Assembly (NCBI GenBank): GCA_964627305.1
Contig: CAZVHP010000003.1
Coordinates: 1-64,000 of the forward strand
Length of the DNA: 64,000 bases
Reading direction: 5' to 3'
DNA from: WJKG01 sp964627305
GTDB lineage: Bacteria > Zixibacteria > MSB-5A5 > GN15 > FEB-12
Shown here: one piece after another, positions 8,983 to 16,586 of the stretch
Numbering within the stretch: the first letter of the stretch is position 1
Layout of the letters: each line of letters opens with the position of its first letter
Notes under the pieces: model-generated
Databases searched by the model: none
Seen by the model: only the letters and a program-made list of their open reading frames with translations
What the model was told of the DNA's origin: nothing
Program-made: the position numbers and the translations under genes

Positions 8983-9564
8983 ATGAACGGGTGGATGATA
9001 CGACTGATGATTTGTTTCGTGGCGGGGGTGCTGCTGGCGGCGTGTTCCGGTGATGATGGTGGCAAGCAGGTGTCGCCGCGCGGTGATGTGGAGAAGACGG
9101 TGCCGGTGTCCGGCAGTGATTTGGAGACGGTGCAGGAGGAGCCGGGCAGCGAGGAGCAGGTGATCGAGGACGTGCTCAACGATGTGCTGGCGCGGCTGAA
9201 GCACAAGGACAAGACGGGGCTGTTTGAGAACGAGTTTCAGTACCTTCGCGATCAGGATGTGTTCGATGACTATCTCAAGCACGGTCAGGTGAACTGGGCG
9301 CAGGCGGACACGATCGAGTTCGTGGATGTTCACCGGGTTGACTTTTTCCGGGAGGATGATTCGGCGGTCGTGAAGGTGATGGTCAATTTCTACAATCCGA
9401 ACACGGGGAATCGAAGCGTGTTCGATGATGTGATTACGGTCTATTGGCACGAGGGGCGGTGGATCAAGCCGACGGTATCGGTGCGTCCGCAGCAGGACCA
9501 GTACGACGAGTTGCAGCGGGTGGCGGATTCCATGGCTCGTCTTGAGTCCGAGTACGGGCAGTAG
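8983..9564 (+). CDS. predicted lipoprotein of unknown function
   Basis: This 193-residue protein begins at ATG 8983, 10 nt after AGGAGG. An upstream in-frame start exists at 8920 but gives a poor N-terminus. The protein has a type II signal peptide: basic start, hydrophobic stretch (LMICFVAGVL) and lipobox LLAAC. The mature part is acidic and contains a region (residues about 50-150) resembling small NTF2-like/DUF4440-type domains in length and pattern (DVLARLKHKDKTGLFENEF ... FFREDDSAVVKVMVNFYN). That fold suggestion is tentative. It sits between the biotin carrier and methylmalonyl-CoA epimerase genes, so it is probably co-transcribed; no function is assigned. Confidence 0.75.
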   Translation: MNGWMIRLMICFVAGVLLAACSGDDGGKQVSPRGDVEKTVPVSGSDLETVQEEPGSEEQVIEDVLNDVLARLKHKDKTGLFENEFQYLRDQDVFDDYLKHGQVNWAQADTIEFVDVHRVDFFREDDSAVVKVMVNFYNPNTGNRSVFDDVITVYWHEGRWIKPTVSVRPQQDQYDELQRVADSMARLESEYGQ

Positions 9565-9578
9565 CATGGGCGGGTGGT

Positions 9579-10007
9579 ATGTCTGAGGCGCTCATTTCGC
9601 ATATCGGGATTGCGGTAGCGGATCTGGACAAGGCTGTCGAGACCTACAAGCTGATCACGGGCGATGATCACCCGGTTATCGAGACGGTGGCCGAGCAGAA
9701 GGTGCAGGTGGCGATGTTTCGTCGTCCGGGGGATGATTCGGCGCATCCGCAGGGAAAGATAGAGTTGGTGGCGGCGACGGCGACCGATAGCCCGATTGCG
9801 CGGTATATCGCCCGCAACGGTGAGGGGCTGCATCATGTCTGTATCTATGTGGATGACATCGAGGAGCGTCTGGCCGAGTTGAAGGCGGCCGGGTGCCGGC
9901 TGGTCGATGAGAGGCCGCGAGTCGGCGCCGGGGGCAGCCGGATAGCGTTCGTGCACCCGTCGTCAGCGCACGCGGTGTTGATCGAGCTGGAAGAGCGGGC
10001 GTCGTAA
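9579..10007 (+). CDS. mce: methylmalonyl-CoA epimerase
   Basis: This 142-residue protein of the vicinal-oxygen-chelate (glyoxalase/bleomycin) superfamily would interconvert (S)- and (R)-methylmalonyl-CoA, linking propionyl-CoA carboxylase to the mutase. It starts with the typical HIGIAVADLDKAVE segment, which contains the first metal His, and has GEGLHHVCIYVDDIEE in the second half with the next metal His. The C-terminal GGSRIAFVHPSSAHAVLIEL is typical. It is the last gene of the operon and ends 14 bp from the convergent gene at 10022. Confidence 0.93.
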   Translation: MSEALISHIGIAVADLDKAVETYKLITGDDHPVIETVAEQKVQVAMFRRPGDDSAHPQGKIELVAATATDSPIARYIARNGEGLHHVCIYVDDIEERLAELKAAGCRLVDERPRVGAGGSRIAFVHPSSAHAVLIELEERAS

Positions 10008-10021
10008 TTTCTGCCGGGGGG

Positions 10022-10798
10022 TTAGGCCGATGATCGCCGGGTGGCCGATGTACCGCAGCGTCGGCAGGCAGTGTGGCGATTGTGGTTGAGGCGGCCGCAG
10101 GGGCAGCGCCAGAAGCTGTGCTGCATCCGGCCGAGGACGCGGTCTTGTTTTCCCCGTCGATTTTTGATCAGAAGGAAAAGCGCGGCCAGAAGGAGGATGG
10201 CGGGCAGGTAGCGCCAGTTGCCGCCGGTCGGCGCCGCGAAGACGTCGAGGGCATGATCGGCGGTCATGGTGAAGCTCTGCTGCATCAGCCAGATGTCGGC
10301 CCGGACATAGGGGAACTCCTCGTGGTCGGCCTTGGCCCAGAGGGTGTAAAGAAGCTGCTTTCCATCGGTGTCCCGGTAAATGATCCCGGTCAGGCGGTGA
10401 CGGATCTGCATGTTGTTGAGGCTGTCATCGGTGATGAAATCGAGGGCGAAGCCGGCCCGTTCGATATCATTGAAGCCGGTGTTAGTCAGCAGGCGGGCGT
10501 TGGGGAGGGGTGCGATAACATCGGCGATGACGAACTCGACAGCCGATTTGAGTTCCCCGGGATTATTGAGCGTTTCCGGTTGGGGGATGGTCGAGAGTGA
10601 GATGAGCATTTCGGCTGCGAACTGATCGTGTTCGAACATGTAGGGGAAATCATCGTGGGTGATGTCCATGGCCCAGCCCGCGGGCAGGAGAATCTCGGCG
10701 CGTTGGGCGAGGTCGACGGTGACATCGGCGCGGGCCGAGACAGGTGGCAGGAGCATGAGGGCTGCCAGAATCGTTATGGTGACAAGGCCGGTTAGCAT
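10022..10798 (-). CDS. hypothetical secreted/membrane protein with C-terminal zinc ribbon
   Basis: This 258-residue protein starts with a signal peptide (LTGLVTITILAALMLLPPVSARA). It continues with an extracytoplasmic domain of about 170 residues, a transmembrane helix near residues 195-212 (YLPAILLLAALFLLIKNRR) and a basic C-terminal tail holding a four-cysteine knot (CPCGRLNHNRHTACRRCG), probably a zinc ribbon on the cytoplasmic side. I do not recognise the extracytoplasmic domain. It is the last gene of a minus-strand group that includes a BlaI-type repressor; 87 bp separate the two. It could be a small transmembrane sensor, but nothing in the sequence proves that. Confidence 0.65.
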   Translation of the reverse strand: MLTGLVTITILAALMLLPPVSARADVTVDLAQRAEILLPAGWAMDITHDDFPYMFEHDQFAAEMLISLSTIPQPETLNNPGELKSAVEFVIADVIAPLPNARLLTNTGFNDIERAGFALDFITDDSLNNMQIRHRLTGIIYRDTDGKQLLYTLWAKADHEEFPYVRADIWLMQQSFTMTADHALDVFAAPTGGNWRYLPAILLLAALFLLIKNRRGKQDRVLGRMQHSFWRCPCGRLNHNRHTACRRCGTSATRRSSA

Positions 10799-10885
10799 AC
10801 TGTATAGTATCGGCCGGTCGGGGAGGTGTCTGAGCGGCAGGGGGCAGCGGATGGGGGGCGGTTTCGGGGAAGGTAGTCGGGCTGG

Positions 10886-11209
10886 TCAGGAGCGGAAGTT
10901 GCGTTTGAGGCAGTTGGTGACTTCGCTGATGCGCTGTTCAAGGAAGGTCTTGCGGCTTATGGCAGGGCGGTAGAGGAAGTGTCTGCCCTGCTTTTCTCGT
11001 GAGAGCAGGCCCTTGTGTGCCAGGCGTGACAGGACGGTCATGGTGGTGGTGTAGGCGCGCTGGTTGTTCTCGCCGAGCAGGAACTGGGCCTTTTTGACGG
11101 TCAGTTCGCCTTTTTCCCAGGCGAGTTCCATCAGGCGGGTTTCGGTCGGGCCGAGGAAGACGGCGAGGTCGTCGGCTTCGGGGTCAAAGTAGAACTGGCT
11201 GGATGTCAT
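10886..11209 (-). CDS. BlaI/MecI/CopY-family transcriptional repressor
   Basis: This 107-residue protein is a winged-helix repressor of the penicillinase-repressor family. Visible family features are LGPTETRLMELAWEKGELTVKKAQFLLGE and TTMTVLSRLAHKGLLSREKQGRHFLYRPAISR, covering the recognition helix and wing. Its ATG at 11209 overlaps the stop of the 52-residue membrane protein upstream (ATGA). A longer in-frame extension to 11401 reads as non-coding and was discarded. The usual partner BlaR1 metalloprotease is not present in the window; its target genes are unknown. Confidence 0.87.
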   Translation of the reverse strand: MTSSQFYFDPEADDLAVFLGPTETRLMELAWEKGELTVKKAQFLLGENNQRAYTTTMTVLSRLAHKGLLSREKQGRHFLYRPAISRKTFLEQRISEVTNCLKRNFRS

Positions 11210-11364
11210 TTGATCCGTTTTTTCTTGTCCCCGGCGATCATCCAGATACCAACGGCGATGATGACGGCGGGCCAGAAGTAGTCGAAAGCTCCGCCGGTGA
11301 TGATGTTCAGTTTGTCGAGCAGGATCAGGACGCCCAGGATGACCAGAAGAATTCCTACGAGCAT
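11206..11364 (-). CDS. small membrane protein (LiaI/LiaF-like two-helix domain)
   Basis: This 52-residue protein consists of two hydrophobic helices (LVGILLVILGVLILLDKLNII and YFWPAVIIAVGIWMIAG) and a lysine-rich tail. The pattern matches the small LiaI/LiaF transmembrane domain seen in envelope-stress proteins. The ATG at 11364 has GAGG about 8 nt upstream. It overlaps the repressor gene by 4 nt, so the two are probably co-translated and the repressor may control it. Confidence 0.8.
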   Translation of the reverse strand: MLVGILLVILGVLILLDKLNIITGGAFDYFWPAVIIAVGIWMIAGDKKKRIK

Positions 11365-11441
11365 ATTGGTTACCTCGTGTTTGTTGAGTTGCGGGTAACA
11401 TATACAGTATCGGGCGAGCGGAAAAGAGAAAAAACGGGGGG

Positions 11442-11936
11442 TCATTTCCAGGCGTAGGCGAAGCGGGGCGGCTGGACCAGGCGAACGTCGGCGGAGCTGT
11501 GCTGGTCCTGGACGGGGGCGACGAGGTAGATCACGAGCTGGTTGGCACCATAGGTGGCGCCGCTGTAGATATTGTGTACAGGGTGGTAGGCGATCCAGTT
11601 GAACTCGGGGACAAAACACCAGCAGCCTTCCGGCAGGGCGCTCAGATCGGTATGTGGTCGCGGGCCGATGTAGTTGCGTGGAGGCGGGTTAAGCAGGGCG
11701 AACGGGTTGCAGGGCTGTGGCAGGCGGTCAGCGCTCAGGCAGTTGGCCGAATGGGCGGCTGTGGCCAGACGCAGCCGGTCAAGGACAGCGTTGACGTGGG
11801 AGCGCTCGAGGTGCTGGTCGAAGGCGCTCAGGACCGGTTGTGCCGAGTAGGTGATCGCCAGAGTCAGGGCGAGGGCCAGCAGCAGAAGTGAAATGGGCGG
11901 GTTGTCGTTATATCGGTTATGGTCCGATCGAGCCAT
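11442..11936 (-). CDS. hypothetical membrane-anchored protein
   Basis: This 164-residue protein has a single hydrophobic helix near residues 15-33 (ISLLLLALALTLAITYSAQPV) followed by an outside domain with four cysteines. The C-terminal half (CWCFVPEFNWIAYHPV ... NQLVIYLVAPVQDQ) looks like genuine folded protein. The layout resembles pseudopilin-like secretion proteins, but there is no GFTLIE prepilin motif, so I do not call it a pilin. Pilin genes lie nearby on the other strand. No family is recognised. Confidence 0.6.
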   Translation of the reverse strand: MARSDHNRYNDNPPISLLLLALALTLAITYSAQPVLSAFDQHLERSHVNAVLDRLRLATAAHSANCLSADRLPQPCNPFALLNPPPRNYIGPRPHTDLSALPEGCWCFVPEFNWIAYHPVHNIYSGATYGANQLVIYLVAPVQDQHSSADVRLVQPPRFAYAWK

Positions 11937-12034
11937 GATGCCTTGTATCCTCTTGACCGTGAGAGGTTAGTCCCATATCCGGATATGTCGGCAGATCGCG
12001 GAAATTGTGTAGCGTTCGAACAGCGAAAGCGCGG

Positions 12035-12505
12035 CTATCGGATGGCTTTCAGGCGTGCGACGATTTCGGTGGCGACCGCCTCCAGCATGATGCGGTCATC
12101 CTCGGAGAACTGCGACGGCTGGTTGGAGTCGATGTCGATTTCGCCGAGGACGGTGTTGCCATCAAGCAGCGGGACGACGATCTCCGAGCGCGTGGTCAGC
12201 GAGCAGGCCAGGAAGCGCGGGTCAGCGTTGACGTCATCGACGACGATGGACCGCCGTTGACTGGCGGCGGCGCCACAAATGCCGGCGTTCAGTTCGATAA
12301 CGGTATGCGGCGTGGGGGGGCCGATGTATGGGCCGACCCGCAGGACACCGTCTTTGAGCATATAGAAGCCGGTCCAGTTGAAGTCCTCGGAGAAGGAGTC
12401 GATCAGCTCGACGGCGGCCTTCAGGATGTCGGTCTCGGTGGTCTTGTCGGCGATGGCGCGCCGGACGTTATCGACGAGTTGTTGTCGGCGTGGTTCCATG
12501 TTCAT
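12035..12505 (-). CDS. GAF-domain protein, free methionine-(R)-sulfoxide reductase-like
   Basis: This 156-residue protein is essentially one GAF domain that follows the MsrC/fRMsr pattern: NWTGFYMLKDGVLRVGPYIG, then GICGAAASQRRSIVVDDVN, then LACSLTTRSEIVVPLL and GEIDIDS. fRMsr reduces free Met-(R)-sulfoxide with three cysteines. Two are present here (in GICG and LACS); the third, which in E. coli lies about ten residues before GICG, is replaced in the PPTPHTVIEL stretch. Activity with two cysteines is possible but uncertain. The ATG overlaps the stop of the upstream UroD-like gene (TGATG), which fixes this start and implies co-translation. Confidence 0.85.
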   Translation of the reverse strand: MNMEPRRQQLVDNVRRAIADKTTETDILKAAVELIDSFSEDFNWTGFYMLKDGVLRVGPYIGPPTPHTVIELNAGICGAAASQRRSIVVDDVNADPRFLACSLTTRSEIVVPLLDGNTVLGEIDIDSNQPSQFSEDDRIMLEAVATEIVARLKAIR

Positions 12506-13506
12506 CAGAGCGACTCCCTGATGGCGCGATAGGCGTCCATGGGTACGCTGGGGTCGACGGCACAGCCGGGGGCGATGATCAGGCGGGCGGGGTCGAACTG
12601 CGATTTGAGTCGCTGAATCTGGAAGGCGATTTCCTGCGGTGAGCTGTGGCGCAGCCAGCCCTCGTGGTCGACGCCACCGACGAGGGTCCATCCGGGCAGT
12701 TCCTCAGCGGCGCGGTCGAGGGGGAGGTTGGTCGGGTGGGAGTGATCCCAGTTGACCATGCGGGTTTTGTAGTCGTGTTCGACAAGGCGGCTCAGGTAGT
12801 TGCTGGTGCTGCAGACATGCAGGATGTTGAGGGCGTCCTTGCCGGCGGCCTCGATGACGGGCAGGTCGTACGGCAGGCCAAATTGCTCGTACTGCTCCCA
12901 GGTGAGTTTGTCGGCGGAGGCCCAGTGGGTGGTGGCATAGAAGATGCCGTCGGCGCCGGCATTGCGCAGTTCAGTTGCGAAGCGGGTGAAGGTGTCGGTG
13001 ATGGCGGCAAGGGCCTGTTCGACGAGGTGCGGGTGGGATTCGAGGTGGTCGACGAGCATCTGACGTTCCGGGACCAGACGACCGGCAACGGAGAGGGGGG
13101 TGAAGATGGTCATGAGCAGGGGGAGTTCGCGGTCGGACCCCTTGCGGATGAGGGCGACGGTCCGGAGGTGTTCATCGAGGACAGGGGCAGTCAGGGGAAG
13201 CGGCGTGATTCTGGTCCAGTCCTCTGGTTTGGTGACGGGGAAGTCGGCCTTGACGTGCTTCTGCAGTTCATGGGTGGAGTAGTGGAGTTTGAGACCCCAG
13301 TCCTGGGTATGGTAGTCGGCGCGGGGGTTGATTTTCATGAAGTCCCAGCGGAACATCTTCTGGAAGGCGAGCATGGCCTCAGCGGTCCCCCGGGCGTCGT
13401 GTTCACGGTCGAAGAAGTGTCGCCAGAAGCTGGCTGCGAACCGGTCCGGCTTTTCTCCGGCAAGGATGAGTTTGAGACGTTCTGCCGGGGAGTATTTATC
13501 GGGCAT
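12505..13506 (-). CDS. uroporphyrinogen decarboxylase (URO-D) superfamily protein
   Basis: This 333-residue protein has the URO-D TIM-barrel pattern: FRWDFMKINPRADY near residue 53, a central GADGIFYATTHWASADKLTWEQYEQF, LHVCSTSNYL, and a C-terminal NWDHSHPTNLPLDRAAEELPGWTLVGGVDH. HemE's N-terminal arginine-rich substrate motif is not evident, and the gene is not near hemC/hemL (about 45 kb away). It is therefore more likely one of the paralogous methyltransferase/decarboxylase-like URO-D proteins than true HemE. It leads the minus-strand group and is coupled to the GAF gene. Confidence 0.8.
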   Translation of the reverse strand: MPDKYSPAERLKLILAGEKPDRFAASFWRHFFDREHDARGTAEAMLAFQKMFRWDFMKINPRADYHTQDWGLKLHYSTHELQKHVKADFPVTKPEDWTRITPLPLTAPVLDEHLRTVALIRKGSDRELPLLMTIFTPLSVAGRLVPERQMLVDHLESHPHLVEQALAAITDTFTRFATELRNAGADGIFYATTHWASADKLTWEQYEQFGLPYDLPVIEAAGKDALNILHVCSTSNYLSRLVEHDYKTRMVNWDHSHPTNLPLDRAAEELPGWTLVGGVDHEGWLRHSSPQEIAFQIQRLKSQFDPARLIIAPGCAVDPSVPMDAYRAIRESL

Positions 13507-13746
13507 TGCAAGGCTCCTGCAAATGTGGGTGCCAGGGTTGGGTCCAATATATACGGCTGTAACGCCGGCGTCAAATGGCAGTTCATAGTTAGATTGCTCG
13601 ATAGTCCGGGGGCGTCGATACCAAAGGTGAATCCATGTGCAATCTTAGATCATAATGGGACGGGCGCATTTAGCGGGGATGGGGCATGCCGATTTACGTA
13701 GTGAATGCAGTTATTCGTACAACGCCCGGCACCGCTGGAGTAGTCC
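13507..13746. other. divergent intergenic region
   Basis: This 240-bp gap separates the minus-strand UroD-like gene from the plus-strand NtrC-family gene, so it should hold divergent promoters. I could not pick out convincing -35/-10 pairs. A GGAG lies about 6 nt before the ATG at 13747. Confidence 0.5.
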
Positions 13747-15144
13747 ATGCCGCCCAGAGTTCTCGTAATCGATGATGAAGACTCCATGTGCAATTTCATG
13801 GAGATCATGCTGACCAAAGAAGGCTACGAGGTGGAAACGTCTACCTCGCCGGTCGACGGTGTGTCGATGATCAGGGAGCGCGAGTATGATGTTGTCGTGG
13901 CTGACCTGAATATGCCGGATATGAGCGGGATTGATCTCTTGCGCGAGGTCAAGCAGTTCAAGGCGGACCAGGAGATGATCGTGATGACGGCGTTTGCCTC
14001 GGTGGATTCGGCGATTGAGGCGATGAAGCTGGGGGCCGCGGACTACATCACCAAACCGTTCAAGGTTGACGAGATCAAGATCATTCTGGACAAAAGCCTG
14101 CAGCGACGTCGTCTGGAGCGAGAGAACCAGGACTTGAAGCGGCGTCTGGATGTCGACAGTTCTTTTGACAGTTTCATCGGGGCCAGCGAGGCTGTAGTCA
14201 GGCTCAAGCAGCTTGGCCGGCAGATAGCGGGGAGTGATTCGACGGCATTGATCCGGGGGGAATCAGGAACGGGGAAGGACCTGATTGCGCGAGCGATTCA
14301 CCAGCACTCGCCGCGCCGCAACGGTCCGTTTGTGACGATCAACTGTGCCGCTCTGCCGGAAAGCCTGCTGGAGTCGGAGCTGTTCGGTCACAAGAAAGGC
14401 TCGTTTACGGGGGCGATCCGTGACAAGGATGGTCTGTTCAAGGTAGCCGACGGGGGGACATTTTTCCTTGATGAGGTAGGTAACACTTCCATGGCGATTC
14501 AGGTGAAGCTGCTTCGGGTGCTGGAGGATCGGAAGCTCATACCGGTAGGGGATACCAAGCCGATCAGTGTGGATGTGCGGTTGATAGCGGCGACCAATTC
14601 GGATCTGGAGGCGGATGTCAAGGCGGGTCGTTTCCGGGCGGATCTGTTTTACCGGTTGAATGTGATCCCGATCCAGATTCCTCCGCTGAGGGAACGGGCC
14701 GAAGATATACGTCTTCTGGTGGACTACTTCGTGAGCAAGTTTGCGGAGAAGACGGGCACGCCGGTCAAGCGGGTATCGAAGGAGGCGCTGGAGATTCTGA
14801 CGGCCTATCCGTGGCCGGGCAACGTGCGCGAGCTGGAGAATACGATCGAGCGGGCGGTGCTTCTGAATCGGGGGACAACCCTGGAGGCGGCCGATTTCCC
14901 GGAGCGGCTGACGAAACCGGTGCAGATGGGGCCGGTTCAGGAGTCGCAGCCGGAGACACCGACGCTGGAGTCGATCGAGAAGGCGTATATCCACTACATT
15001 ATGTCGCAGACGCAGGGCAAGAAGACCAAGGCGGCGAAGATTCTTGGGATTGACGCCTCGACGCTGTATCGGAAGCTGGAGCGGTACAATCTGAAGGATG
15101 AGGGATCGGATACCCCTGGCGGGCGGGTGAAGAAGAGGGATTAG
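13747..15144 (+). CDS. NtrC-family sigma-54-dependent response regulator (PilR-like)
   Basis: This 465-residue protein has three domains. The receiver (residues 1-120) has acidic pocket D9/D10, phospho-acceptor D53 (VVVADLNMP) and Lys in ITKPF. The AAA+ domain follows with Walker A GESGTGKD near residue 172, the sigma-54 contact loop GSFTGA near 218 (Ser replaces the usual Ala) and GGTFFLDEVG. The C-terminal Fis-type HTH reads KTKAAKILGIDASTLYRKLE. It would activate sigma-54 RNA polymerase after phosphorylation. No histidine kinase is adjacent. The two pilin genes immediately downstream each carry a -24/-12 type promoter, making them its obvious targets, by analogy with PilR-pilA systems. Confidence 0.93.
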   Translation: MPPRVLVIDDEDSMCNFMEIMLTKEGYEVETSTSPVDGVSMIREREYDVVVADLNMPDMSGIDLLREVKQFKADQEMIVMTAFASVDSAIEAMKLGAADYITKPFKVDEIKIILDKSLQRRRLERENQDLKRRLDVDSSFDSFIGASEAVVRLKQLGRQIAGSDSTALIRGESGTGKDLIARAIHQHSPRRNGPFVTINCAALPESLLESELFGHKKGSFTGAIRDKDGLFKVADGGTFFLDEVGNTSMAIQVKLLRVLEDRKLIPVGDTKPISVDVRLIAATNSDLEADVKAGRFRADLFYRLNVIPIQIPPLRERAEDIRLLVDYFVSKFAEKTGTPVKRVSKEALEILTAYPWPGNVRELENTIERAVLLNRGTTLEAADFPERLTKPVQMGPVQESQPETPTLESIEKAYIHYIMSQTQGKKTKAAKILGIDASTLYRKLERYNLKDEGSDTPGGRVKKRD

Positions 15145-15165
15145 TGCAGACAATGAACAGCGAAG

Positions 15166-15180
15166 TGGAACGCGGATTGC
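15166..15180 (+). promoter_or_regulatory. sigma-54 (-24/-12) promoter of pilin 1
   Basis: TGGAACGCGGATTGC matches the consensus TGGCACG-N4-TTGC with correct GG-to-GC spacing of 12 and one mismatch in the -24 box. The transcription start would fall near 15191, about 40 bp before the pilin ATG. It lies just after the stop codon of the sigma-54 activator gene. Confidence 0.75.
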
Positions 15181-15229
15181 CGGTATGACAGGCAGAAGAT
15201 GACGACCGAGATCGAAGGAGTGAGCTTAT

Positions 15230-15658
15230 ATGAATAGACGTATCTCCGGCAAGAAGGGTTTTACGCTGATAGAACTGATGATTGTTGTGGTGATAATCGG
15301 GATTCTGGCTTCGCTGGCCATTCCGCGTTTCATGAAGGCCTCGACGCGGACGAAGCAGTCGGAGGCGAAGTTGATTCTCAAGCAGATCTACGTGAATCAG
15401 CGGGCGTACCGTCAGCAGTCGCTGGCGAATGCCTACTTCGATCCGGCCGGTCCGGCCAGTGTTGCAGATCCGCAGGCGTTCAGTCAGATCTGGGTGGAGA
15501 TTATGCCGACGGCGCTGTATGAGTACGAGATCGATGTCAACGGCGACCAGTTCACGGCGACGGCGACGGCGAACATTGACGATGATGCTACAGAGGATAT
15601 CTGGCAGATAGATCAATCGGGCCTTCTGCAGTGCATATCTGATGACACCGATGATTGA
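15230..15658 (+). CDS. type IV pilin-like protein 1
   Basis: This 142-residue prepilin has a short basic leader (MNRRISGKK) and the peptidase site G/FTLIELMIVVVIIGILASLAIPRFM, with Glu5 of the mature protein. The hydrophobic N-terminal helix is followed by a polar globular domain with a YxYE segment and TATANIDDD near the C-terminus. A single C-terminal Cys is seen. It is closely similar to the next pilin (same N-terminus and same TATAN[IL]DDD-x-TEDIW ending), so the two are tandem paralogues. It resembles GspG/PilA-type minor or major pilins of bacteria lacking the C-terminal disulfide loop. Its own sigma-54 promoter and terminator make it a single-gene unit. Confidence 0.9.
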   Translation: MNRRISGKKGFTLIELMIVVVIIGILASLAIPRFMKASTRTKQSEAKLILKQIYVNQRAYRQQSLANAYFDPAGPASVADPQAFSQIWVEIMPTALYEYEIDVNGDQFTATATANIDDDATEDIWQIDQSGLLQCISDDTDD

Positions 15659-15692
15659 GACGGTCCTCAGACAGCCCTGACCTGATGATTCG

Positions 15693-15715
15693 GCCCGCCG
15701 GGAGGCGGGCTTTTT
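15693..15715 (+). terminator. intrinsic terminator of pilin 1
   Basis: GCCCGCC (15693-15699) pairs with GGCGGGC (15704-15710) around a GGGA loop and is followed directly by TTTTT. Confidence 0.9.
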
Positions 15716-15913
15716 CGTGGCTGGTTGGAGCGCCGCTGAATGACTGTTGCGTTTTGCAAAATGCAAGAGTCTGTGGCAATCTGCGTGAGATGACGGCGGA
15801 GATTTTGATCGGATTTGTGGGGGCTGTCCCACAGGCGTTCTCGTGGTCAGGATGAGTTGCTTAATATGTTGTGGTACAGGCGGTTGAGATTGTTCGAAGC
15901 TTGCCCTGAGCTC

Positions 15914-15928
15914 AGGCACGGGGTTTGC
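15914..15928 (+). promoter_or_regulatory. sigma-54 (-24/-12) promoter of pilin 2
   Basis: AGGCACGGGGTTTGC matches TGGCACG-N4-TTGC at every conserved position except the first T, with GG and GC 12 bp apart. The start site would be near 15940, giving a leader of about 64 nt that carries AGGAGG (15991-15996) before the ATG at 16004. Confidence 0.82.
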
Positions 15929-16003
15929 GATATATGAAGGCGAACACGACACAAAAGGCCAACTGAACCATAAGCCTTGTAAAGAACAGTAGGAGGAAAG
16001 ACT

Positions 16004-16423
<420 letters not shown>

Positions 16424-16453
16424 GAGACCTGGATGGGTTGACGTGAAATCGGA

Positions 16454-16485
16454 GGGCGCCTTTGACGAGGCGCCCTTCTTCTTTT
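16454..16485 (+). terminator. intrinsic terminator of pilin 2
   Basis: GGGCGCC (16454-16460) pairs with GGCGCCC (16469-16475) and is followed by a T-rich tract (TTCTTCTTTT). Confidence 0.88.
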
Positions 16486-16586
16486 GGGCGGCGGTGGAGT
16501 TCGACGGGGCCGAAGGCCGATATACAGGCAGACGGCAGATGACATTGTTGTTGATCACGGAATTGGCAGGAGTCTATACTCAAGAG

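Larger units (their letters stand above)
15659..16003. other. intergenic region between the two pilin genes
   Basis: This 345-bp gap holds the terminator of pilin 1 (15693-15715), a near-palindrome around TTTTGCAAAA (15752-15761, flanked by GC-N on one side and N-GC on the other), and the sigma-54 promoter of pilin 2 (15914-15928). The palindrome is about 160 bp upstream of that promoter, a normal distance for an NtrC-type enhancer, but its role is only a guess. No gene is seen. Confidence 0.6.
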
